Shown here piece after piece: positions 1 to 5,939 of a stretch of 7,610 bases of DNA (the stretch's first letter is position 1; each line of letters starts with the position of its first letter). The position numbers were made by a program, and so were the translations under genes. This DNA is from Planctomycetes bacterium UBA1662 (GTDB taxonomy: Bacteria > Planctomycetota > UBA8108): positions 4,536 to 12,145 of the forward strand of contig DCKY01000097.1 in assembly GCA_002320775.1 (NCBI GenBank), in the 5' to 3' direction. A model generated the notes under the pieces. It made no database searches. It was not told the origin of the DNA and worked only from the letters and a program-made list of their open reading frames with translations.

Positions 1-810
1 CGATCCCGGTGAGGCGGAGCCGTTGTCGCCGGTAAAAACGATCAAGGTCCTCTCCTTCAAACCCAGCTCGTCCACAGCGGAGACGAGCTGGCCCACCAGG
101 TGGTCCATGTAGGTTACGTTTCCGGCGTAGAGCGCGGGCTTCCCCACGGGCGCCTTGTCGCGGTTCAGAGGCGTGGTGGTATGCGGGCCATGGGTGAGCA
201 ACATCGGGTAGTAAACCAGGAAGGGTTTGTCCTTGTGCCGCTTCATGAAATCGATCAGGAAGCGGTTGATCGCATCCGGACCGTAAGGGACCTTGCCACG
301 CTTGCCATTAGTCACCAGGAAACCATCCCAGAAGCGCTCGATGGTCTCAGGTCGCCCCGCCTCGACTCCAGGCCATACGCAGTGCTCATCGAAGCCGTGC
401 CGCTTGAGAATATCGGCCTGCTTGCCAAGATGGTTGATCTGCCATTTCCCGCCGATGGCGGTGGCGTAACCAGCATCTCTCAACACCCGGGCGAAGGTCG
501 TGAAACGATCAGGTCGCAGCCCGGCACCACCCCAGCGCGGAACGTCGTAGTGCTGCACCCAGCCATGGCGGAAGGGGTACTGGCCGGTGAGCAGGGTCAC
601 GCGAGTCGGTGTGCAGATCGGCATACACCAGGCGGTCTCATAGCGTACCCCCTGACTGGCCAACCGGTCTATGTTCGGGGTCTGGTGGGCGGCGCCGTAG
701 CAGCTGACCCAGTCCCGCCCCATGTCATCGACCATGATGAAGATGATGTTGGGCTTCTGGGCCGCTTCCGCGGAGCCGGCGATGAGGAGCAAGAGGATCA
801 GCTTTTTCAT
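1..810 (-). CDS. S1-family sulfatase, formylglycine-dependent, exported (C-terminus beyond window)
   Basis: This gene hydrolyses sulfate esters, probably in the periplasm. The 270 codons visible are the N-terminal half of a protein that in this family is usually 450-550 residues; the rest lies left of base 1. A Sec signal (MKK, then a leucine/isoleucine run, likely cleavage after A-E-A at residue 16) is followed by the sulfatase core. This includes the metal-binding pair D28-D29 in VDDMG; the C-x-P-x-R active-site motif C66-T-P-T-R70 followed by a LLTG turn, where C66 would be converted to formylglycine; K122 in GKWQ; H207 in LLTHGP; and D262-N263 in TGDNG. The usual GKWH histidine is Q124. 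The ATG at 808-810 overlaps the stop of the upstream cytochrome gene as ATGA, with no strong Shine-Dalgarno sequence, so translation is probably coupled. The superfamily is certain; the substrate and S1 subfamily cannot be named from this part. Confidence 0.95.
   Translation of the reverse strand, partial: MKKLILLLLIAGSAEAAQKPNIIFIMVDDMGRDWVSCYGAAHQTPNIDRLASQGVRYETAWCMPICTPTRVTLLTGQYPFRHGWVQHYDVPRWGGAGLRPDRFTTFARVLRDAGYATAIGGKWQINHLGKQADILKRHGFDEHCVWPGVEAGRPETIERFWDGFLVTNGKRGKVPYGPDAINRFLIDFMKRHKDKPFLVYYPMLLTHGPHTTTPLNRDKAPVGKPALYAGNVTYMDHLVGQLVSAVDELGLKERTLIVFTGDNGSASPGS
807..810 (-). other. ATGA stop/start overlap, cytochrome to sulfatase
   Basis: The TGA of the cytochrome gene (807-809) shares bases with the ATG of the sulfatase gene (808-810). 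Only a weak GAGG some 13 bases upstream could act as a Shine-Dalgarno sequence, so translational coupling is likely. Confidence 0.85.
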
Positions 811-3212
811 TTGGTATGAAAGGCCTCGCTGGCGACGATCTGCTGAATGAGCTCGCGCAGGCCATAGTTGTGCTTTGGCATACTGACTACGATTCGGTCG
901 ATATCATCACGATCGGTAAAGCTGATCCTTCTGCCGAGGGCGTAGATGAAGAGCTTCTCAGCCAGGCAGCGGGTGAACTGACCGGGACGTGCGGCGAGAT
1001 ATCGCTTGATCCCCGCGGGCCCCTTGATCGCCGTACCATCCGGCATCTCCCCCGAAGCATCAATGGCCAGCCGCTTCGTATAACGCTCACGCCAGGCGCC
1101 CACGTAGTCATAATGCTCCATCGACAAGCCCAGCGGGTCGATCTTCCGGTGGCATTCATGGCAGGTGGGGTTGTTCCGGTGTTTTTCCATCTGGGCGCGA
1201 ATGGTGGTTACGCCCCGGGTGTCGGGCTCAATAGGGTCCACATCCGGTGGCGGAGGACTTGGAGGCGTGCCCAACAGGTTCTCGAGGATCCACACCCCAC
1301 GCACGACCGGCTGGGTCTCCACGCCGTTGGAGGTCGCGGTGAGAATACTTCCATGACCTAGCAACCCGCCACGGTGATGCCCAGGCTTGAGGCTGACCTT
1401 CCTGAAGCCCTCGTGCCCAACACCGGGGATCCCGTAATGGCGAGCGAGAGCCGCGTTGAGAAAGGTATAGTCTGAATCGACAAAGTCGAGAATGCTCCGG
1501 TTCCCAGACAACACGTGCTGGAAGAACCGGCTGGTCTCCTCGCGCATCGCATCCTCCAGGTTGTCGGCGTAATAGGCCCGGCTCTTCTCGGGATCGGGCG
1601 GCATCTCCCCCAGCTTCCGCAGGTGCAGCCACTGCCCGACAAAGTTCTCATTCAGAGCCTTCGCCCTGGGATCCTTGAGCATTCGCTCCACCTGCGAACG
1701 CAATTCAGCTGGCGCCCTGAGCTTCCCCGAAGCGGCCGCGGCGCGAAGATTCGCATCCGGCATCGAGCTCCAGAGAAAATACGACAACCTGGTCGCCAGC
1801 TCATAGCTGTCGAGCTTCCCGGCGCCTCCCCGGGGAGCGGCCTCCGCCAGGAAGAGAAAACGCGGAGAGGTCAGGATCGCTCTCACCCCGTAGCGGGCGG
1901 CGTCCCAGAAATCCTTTTTCTCGACGAGATACCTTTCGGCGAGGGCCAGGTAGGGCTCGAGTTCCTGCGCGCCTACGGGGCGGCGAAAGGCCTCCGCTGC
2001 GAGGCGAGCGAGGCTGGCCCGCAGGTATTCGGGCCCGGGCCTCTTCGGAGGGTCGGGGAAGTACCTGGCAAAACCGGGCAGGGGCCACTCATCGTAGAAC
2101 GGCCCCTCGATCTCCAGGCTGTAAACATGGAGCTCGGGGCCGGAGCCGATATACATCTCAGGCGGGTTGCGGGCGGGAAAGAGAGCGTCTTTATTGTACT
2201 TGGGCAGGACCTTACGCAGGATGCGCTTGAAGGATCCGTTGGGTCCATTGGCCCAATGCACATGAAAGGTGAACCCTTTCTGAAGCCACACCCTGTGTTC
2301 AACCTCAATCGTCTTGTCGTCGGGGATCTCGTATTCACCGATGATCCGGTGAGCTGTCTTCCCCAGGGCGCGCGAATCGATCGAGATCGACAGTCGCATG
2401 GGCTCGTCTGAGTTGTAGCGCAGGTCCCCGTCCTTGTAGCGCGACTTCCTGCGGATCGCCCGGGCCGAGAAACGAATGGCGTACTCTCCATCCGCCAGCA
2501 CCCCGCGCTTCTTGTCGAGCCGGGTGATGCCCAGCGGCTGGCGGAACTTGATGAACATACGCCCCGCCTCACGGCGGGCTGTCTTGTTGAACTCCCCGGC
2601 TGAATCGCCGGGGCGGGCCCCCACCTGGTAGCGAATCATCTCTGGCTTCGGGCCGGGACGAATGGCCTTTTCCGCCACCTTGCGAGCCGCCTCGAGGTAG
2701 TTCTCGAGCAGGTGCCCTGAGGCGACCAGACCTTCTCCGACATTATCAAATCCTTCGAGAGGCTCATCGGGAGGAAAGGTCGTGGTGGGATCAAAGTCGG
2801 CCATCTTCAGCGAGAACAGGTCCCTGACCGTGTTGAGATATTCGGCCCGGTTCAACCGACGCAGCACCACCTTGCCGACGTTCTCCCTCGCGGCCGCCCG
2901 CGCCCGGGCGAGTGAACCTGTCAGGCTCGCGACGACCCGCCGGGTCGCAGCCTCCGGAGGCTGCTTCGCCTTCTTCGGAGGCATCTCGGCGAGGTTGAGC
3001 TGATCCAGGATCTCCTGGAAAAGTTCGGCCTCTTTGAGGATCGAAAAATCACCGGTGAGCTTGTCAAACCGCCGATCACCCTTTTGCTTTTCCGGCCCGT
3101 GACACTGGACGCAGTAGGTCTCGAGAAAAGAGACCAGCTGAGCAGGCTTATCCGCCAGCGCCATCCCGGGCGAGAACAAAGCGAGAGTGAAGATAAAGCC
3201 CGGCGCCCTCAT
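807..3212 (-). CDS. DUF1592-type planctomycetal cytochrome c protein (PSCyt1-DUF1587-DUF1595-DUF1592-DUF1588-DUF1585)
   Basis: This is a complete 801-residue exported cytochrome of unknown reaction. Residues 1-20 form a Sec signal ending A-L-A. The PSCyt1 heme domain follows at about 24-100, with C34-V-Q-C-H38 and a probable axial methionine M77 in EMPP. DUF1587 is at about 113-177 (LRRLNRAEYLNTVRDLF; FPPDEPLEGFDN). Residues about 190-375 are rich in predicted beta strands and lie outside the named domains. DUF1595 is at about 395-455 (AFRRP, LTSPRFLF), DUF1592 at about 467-594 (LSYFLW, the DSDYTFLN block), and DUF1588 at about 613-708, holding a proline run and a second C684-H-E-C-H688. DUF1585 occupies about 717-798 (LPDG-like MPDGT, YALGRR). 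The start ATG at 3210-3212 overlaps the DUF1552 stop as ATGA, and its own stop overlaps the sulfatase start. Cytochrome c maturation outside the cytoplasm is implied. The family is well supported; electron transfer to or from a carbohydrate-active partner is inference. Confidence 0.95.
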   Translation of the reverse strand: MRAPGFIFTLALFSPGMALADKPAQLVSFLETYCVQCHGPEKQKGDRRFDKLTGDFSILKEAELFQEILDQLNLAEMPPKKAKQPPEAATRRVVASLTGSLARARAAARENVGKVVLRRLNRAEYLNTVRDLFSLKMADFDPTTTFPPDEPLEGFDNVGEGLVASGHLLENYLEAARKVAEKAIRPGPKPEMIRYQVGARPGDSAGEFNKTARREAGRMFIKFRQPLGITRLDKKRGVLADGEYAIRFSARAIRRKSRYKDGDLRYNSDEPMRLSISIDSRALGKTAHRIIGEYEIPDDKTIEVEHRVWLQKGFTFHVHWANGPNGSFKRILRKVLPKYNKDALFPARNPPEMYIGSGPELHVYSLEIEGPFYDEWPLPGFARYFPDPPKRPGPEYLRASLARLAAEAFRRPVGAQELEPYLALAERYLVEKKDFWDAARYGVRAILTSPRFLFLAEAAPRGGAGKLDSYELATRLSYFLWSSMPDANLRAAAASGKLRAPAELRSQVERMLKDPRAKALNENFVGQWLHLRKLGEMPPDPEKSRAYYADNLEDAMREETSRFFQHVLSGNRSILDFVDSDYTFLNAALARHYGIPGVGHEGFRKVSLKPGHHRGGLLGHGSILTATSNGVETQPVVRGVWILENLLGTPPSPPPPDVDPIEPDTRGVTTIRAQMEKHRNNPTCHECHRKIDPLGLSMEHYDYVGAWRERYTKRLAIDASGEMPDGTAIKGPAGIKRYLAARPGQFTRCLAEKLFIYALGRRISFTDRDDIDRIVVSMPKHNYGLRELIQQIVASEAFHTK
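3209..3212 (-). other. ATGA stop/start overlap, DUF1552 copy A to cytochrome
   Basis: The TGA of the DUF1552 gene (3209-3211) shares bases with the ATG of the cytochrome gene (3210-3212). The bases upstream show no good Shine-Dalgarno sequence, so the downstream start probably depends on terminating ribosomes, tying the output of the two proteins together. Confidence 0.85.
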
Positions 3213-4474
3213 GTCAGCAGGTGATTCAGGTTGGCGGTGCTGGTGGAGAATCGATCAACCTCAACCCCGAGCCGTTGAAGAATCGAGACGTAGAGATCGC
3301 AGAGCGGCCGCCCGTCCCGGCCCCTGCGCTCGAAGCTGTGGTGTTTCCCGTTCTTGAAGCCACCACCGGCGACCATGATGGGCAGATTGCGGCTGGAGTG
3401 AGAGCTGGCGTTGCCCATGCCGCTGCCGAACATCACCACTGTCGTATCAAGAAGCGGTCGACCCTCGGAATCATGAACCGCCTTGAGCCGATCGAGGAAA
3501 CGCGCGAACTGCTGAGAGTAGTAGGTCTCGATGATGGTCAGCTCTCGGAGCAGGTCCGGACGCTTGCCGTGATGGGTGAGTGAATGATAGCCGAGGGTGA
3601 TCCCCTCGAAGGGGAACAGGCGGTTGCCGCCGGGATGTCCGAAGGTGATGACATTGGTGGCGTTACTCTGCAGGGCGAGGACCATGAGGTCGTACATCAC
3701 CGAGGTGTTGTAGGGGTAGCTGAGGTCCACCACCAGCTCATCGTCTCCCTTGATGACCTTGTCGCTCGCACTGGGCTTAGGTATATCGATCCAGTCCGAC
3801 CGCCGCTTCAGCTTACGCTCCACCTCGCGAATGGCCTCCAGGTACTCCGATAGCTTGGCCTGGTCGGCCCTGGAAAGGCTCGGATTGAGACGCCGGGTGT
3901 CCTCACGCACCACGTCGAGAATACTGGCGTCTTCGCGAAGCAGCTCCCGGGTCTTCGCCTTGACCTTCGGATTGTCATCTAGAAACAGCCGGGCGAAAGC
4001 CCTGGTCGGATTGCCCTCAGTGGGAAGGATCACCCCGGCCCGCGACCAGGAAATCCCCGATGAGCCCATCCGCAAAGATGGGAACCGGGTTTTCTGGCCG
4101 ATCTTCTCAGCCAGGAACTGGTCGAGGGAAAGGAGCCGCTGCGGATTGTCCTTGGTGTCCTTAAGCTCCACCCCGTTGAGCAGCGTATTCGAGCACCCGT
4201 GACCGCCGCCTACCTGTGGATGATCGAGATTGGAAAATACGCTCAGGTCGCGGCGATGCCGCTCCAGCGGTTTCAGCAGGGTCGGAAGGGTATAGTTCGC
4301 GCCGGTCTCCAGGGGGAAAAATCCGCCCGGGTTCATTCCGTAGCCAGGCGAAACGCACACAAAGCGCTTCGCGGCCGAAGGCGCGGCTGGGGCGGCTGCA
4401 AGTGACTCAAGGGCGGGCAGGGCGATGCAGGCCCCGACCCCGCGCAGGAATTTTCTCCGAGTCAATGAAGGCAT
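3209..4474 (-). CDS. DUF1552 family protein, Tat-exported (copy A)
   Basis: This is a complete 421-residue protein of the DUF1552 family, whose biochemical role is not established. The N-terminus is a textbook twin-arginine signal (L-T-R6-R7-K-F-L-R, then a hydrophobic stretch and an A-A-A-P region near residue 28), so it is probably exported folded. Visible conserved blocks are H92-G-C-S95; a charged helical stretch at about 195-225; H297-S-L-T-H-H302, corresponding to the family's HxxSHH signature with Thr for Ser; and FGSGMG at 349-354, followed by H359 and NLPIMVAGG. The FGSG...H block resembles in position the metal-binding TSDxG block of alkaline-phosphatase/sulfatase-fold enzymes, but that is inference. 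The ATG at 4472-4474 is preceded by GGAG nine bases upstream. The gene sits 46 bases after the other DUF1552 gene and overlaps the downstream cytochrome gene by four bases, so the two are probably made as a pair. Confidence 0.95.
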   Translation of the reverse strand: MPSLTRRKFLRGVGACIALPALESLAAAPAAPSAAKRFVCVSPGYGMNPGGFFPLETGANYTLPTLLKPLERHRRDLSVFSNLDHPQVGGGHGCSNTLLNGVELKDTKDNPQRLLSLDQFLAEKIGQKTRFPSLRMGSSGISWSRAGVILPTEGNPTRAFARLFLDDNPKVKAKTRELLREDASILDVVREDTRRLNPSLSRADQAKLSEYLEAIREVERKLKRRSDWIDIPKPSASDKVIKGDDELVVDLSYPYNTSVMYDLMVLALQSNATNVITFGHPGGNRLFPFEGITLGYHSLTHHGKRPDLLRELTIIETYYSQQFARFLDRLKAVHDSEGRPLLDTTVVMFGSGMGNASSHSSRNLPIMVAGGGFKNGKHHSFERRGRDGRPLCDLYVSILQRLGVEVDRFSTSTANLNHLLT

Positions 4475-4483
4475 CAGCTGTTA

Positions 4484-4487
4484 CTCC
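4484..4487 (-). promoter_or_regulatory. Ribosome binding site of DUF1552 copy A
   Basis: On the minus strand GGAG lies nine bases before the ATG at 4474. A second AGGAG lies at 4490-4494. A short 5-bp stem (4487-4491 with 4476-4480, six-base loop) would hold part of the GGAG in its loop. This is the only strong Shine-Dalgarno sequence in the block and supports the annotated start. Confidence 0.6.
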
Positions 4488-4520
4488 AGCTCCTGCGAGG
4501 ATCCTTCACTCCCTGCACGG

Positions 4521-5858
4521 CTATACCGGGAAGATCGAATCGCTGACCGTTCCCCTGCTGTCGCCGAAGGACTCTTCTTTGATACCCATGGAGCGCAGGA
4601 TGCTCAGGTAGACGTCGGTCATGCGCGCACCGCCGCTCTTCCAGTACTGCCTGTGTTTCAGCCCCATATTGGCGCCGCCCGCTATGAGGGTGGGAAGGTT
4701 CTCGTTTTTGTGGGTGGTGCTGGCGCCGCTGCCAAAGAGCACGATGCTGTTGTCGAGAACACTACCGTTGGTGTCCTTGAACTCATTCATCCGACCCAGG
4801 AAATAGGCCACCTGCTCACTCAGGAAGCGGTCGTATTTCGCCCATTGGAGGAGGCCGCCTTTATCATTCGAATGAGAGAGATTGTGGTGAGTTCGCTTCA
4901 TGCCCAACTTGCGCGGAAAAGTGTCGCTGATGCCCATGCCGTCTTCCCGGCTCATCATAAAGGTGACGCTACGGGTGATATCAGCATCAAACGCCAGGGC
5001 GATGAGATCGAACATGGTTCGGTAGTAGGCTTGTGGATCCATCTCCGGAGAAGCATCGAGATCAAGGTGCGAGTAGTCCTGTTCCTTGAGTGGAATATCA
5101 ATCCACTTCTCCGAGGCCTCCAACCGCATCTCAAACTCGTTCAGGGAGGTTAGGTACTGTTCCATCTTCTGGCTGTCGGCGCGCCCCAGGCGCTTGTCGA
5201 GCACCCTGGCATTTTCGGAGACGGCATCGACCAGCTTCCTGTGCCGCTGCAGCCTGGCGCGCTGGACATCGAGGGAGCCTCGACTCCACTTGAAGACGTT
5301 CTCAAAAATCCGACGCGGATTGTTCTCGGCCGGGATCGGCTTGCCATCCCGATCGTAGGATATGGTAGCTGTCCGGGACATGTAGCCGCTGCCGGCATCG
5401 ATGGAAAGAACAAGCGAAGGGCGGCGGCAGAAACCGCGCGTATGACTGGCGACCACCTGGTCGAGTCCCACTGTATTGTATTGTCCCGGCTCAGGGTCAT
5501 GAAGCGGAGCACCGGTCAGCCACATATCAGAACAGACATGAGGATCATTCCTGGGGCCGTTGGCATGGGCTAACCCACCGAGAAAACTGACCTGCTCGCG
5601 GTAAGGATTCAGCGACTCGTTTGACTTTCCAAAAACGAACTCTCCGTCCTTGCCCTGGCGGGGAAACCAATTCCATTCGGCGATCCCGTGTTTCTCCTCG
5701 GGAAGAGACATCCCGTTGGCGCTGTAGATCCCGCAAAAACGACGAGGCGGCTTCGCGGCCACTTCCTCCCCCATCACCTCAAGCAGAGGCAGGGGCAGGA
5801 CAACCCCGGCGAGACCTTTCAATACAGCGCGACGATCGAGTTTGAATTGGTTCTGCAC
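4521..5858 (-). CDS. DUF1552 family protein, Tat-exported (copy B, GTG start)
   Basis: This is a complete 445-residue second member of the DUF1552 family. The N-terminus holds a twin-arginine signal (L-D8-R9-R10-A-V-L-K, then a hydrophobic Gly/Leu/Val/Pro stretch to about residue 28). Blocks aligned by eye with copy A are H107-V-C-S110, N180-PRRIFENVF, the helix around 199-248, H325-N-L-S-H-S330 in the HxxSHH position, FGSGAS at 375-380 followed by H383, and NLPTLIAGG. Identity to copy A is confined mostly to these blocks, so the duplication is old or the two genes were acquired separately. The start is a GTG (5856-5858). An in-frame TAA lies two codons upstream, so no earlier start is possible, and the next Met (residue 29) would remove the Tat signal. 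There is no clear Shine-Dalgarno sequence before the GTG. The molecular function is unknown; export and family assignment are firm. Confidence 0.94.
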   Translation of the reverse strand: MQNQFKLDRRAVLKGLAGVVLPLPLLEVMGEEVAAKPPRRFCGIYSANGMSLPEEKHGIAEWNWFPRQGKDGEFVFGKSNESLNPYREQVSFLGGLAHANGPRNDPHVCSDMWLTGAPLHDPEPGQYNTVGLDQVVASHTRGFCRRPSLVLSIDAGSGYMSRTATISYDRDGKPIPAENNPRRIFENVFKWSRGSLDVQRARLQRHRKLVDAVSENARVLDKRLGRADSQKMEQYLTSLNEFEMRLEASEKWIDIPLKEQDYSHLDLDASPEMDPQAYYRTMFDLIALAFDADITRSVTFMMSREDGMGISDTFPRKLGMKRTHHNLSHSNDKGGLLQWAKYDRFLSEQVAYFLGRMNEFKDTNGSVLDNSIVLFGSGASTTHKNENLPTLIAGGANMGLKHRQYWKSGGARMTDVYLSILRSMGIKEESFGDSRGTVSDSIFPV

Positions 5859-5939
5859 GGCTTAATAATAAACTCTTTGGTGGCTTCAGTCTATCTGAAT
5901 TGAAAGGGGCTCAGCCGCCGGCGCTTCGTCGAGAAAGCC
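5859..5939 (-). other. 81-base intergenic gap between cytochrome copy 2 and DUF1552 copy B
   Basis: This is the longest gap in the window. It holds the promoter-like hexamers described separately and a small 5-bp inverted repeat (TTCAG/CTGAA, five-base loop) with no U-tract on the minus strand. No convincing terminator is visible, so read-through from the upstream cytochrome gene into the DUF1552 genes remains possible. Confidence 0.5.
5865..5893 (-). promoter_or_regulatory. Possible sigma-70-like promoter giving a leaderless DUF1552 (copy B) transcript
   Basis: On the minus strand TAGACT (5888-5893, 4 of 6 matches to TTGACA) is followed after 17 bases by TATTAT (5865-5870, 5 of 6 matches to TATAAT). 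The -10 box ends six bases before the GTG, so a transcript starting seven bases downstream would begin at the GTG itself. The lack of a Shine-Dalgarno sequence fits a leaderless start. The -35 match is weak and the spot is A/T-rich in a GC-rich region, so chance is a real alternative. Confidence 0.3.

Noticed and set aside
100..1361. Two plus-strand frames (100-819 and 816-1361) that could look like a convergent gene pair
   Set aside because: They are antisense to the sulfatase active-site region and the cytochrome C-terminus, and show no signals or motifs of their own.
1515..2411. Open plus-strand frame of 298 codons opposite the complete cytochrome gene
   Set aside because: It lies wholly inside a gene with clear DUF1592-family domains, has no family-like motifs, and such long antisense frames are common opposite GC-rich coding DNA.
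4425..5153. Open plus-strand frame of 242 codons opposite DUF1552 copy B
   Set aside because: It crosses the stop of copy B and the start of copy A on the other strand and encodes no recognisable protein.
5885..5899. Inverted repeat TTCAG/CTGAA in the 81-base gap as a possible terminator
   Set aside because: The stem is only 5 bp with an A/T-rich loop and no U-tract follows on the minus strand.
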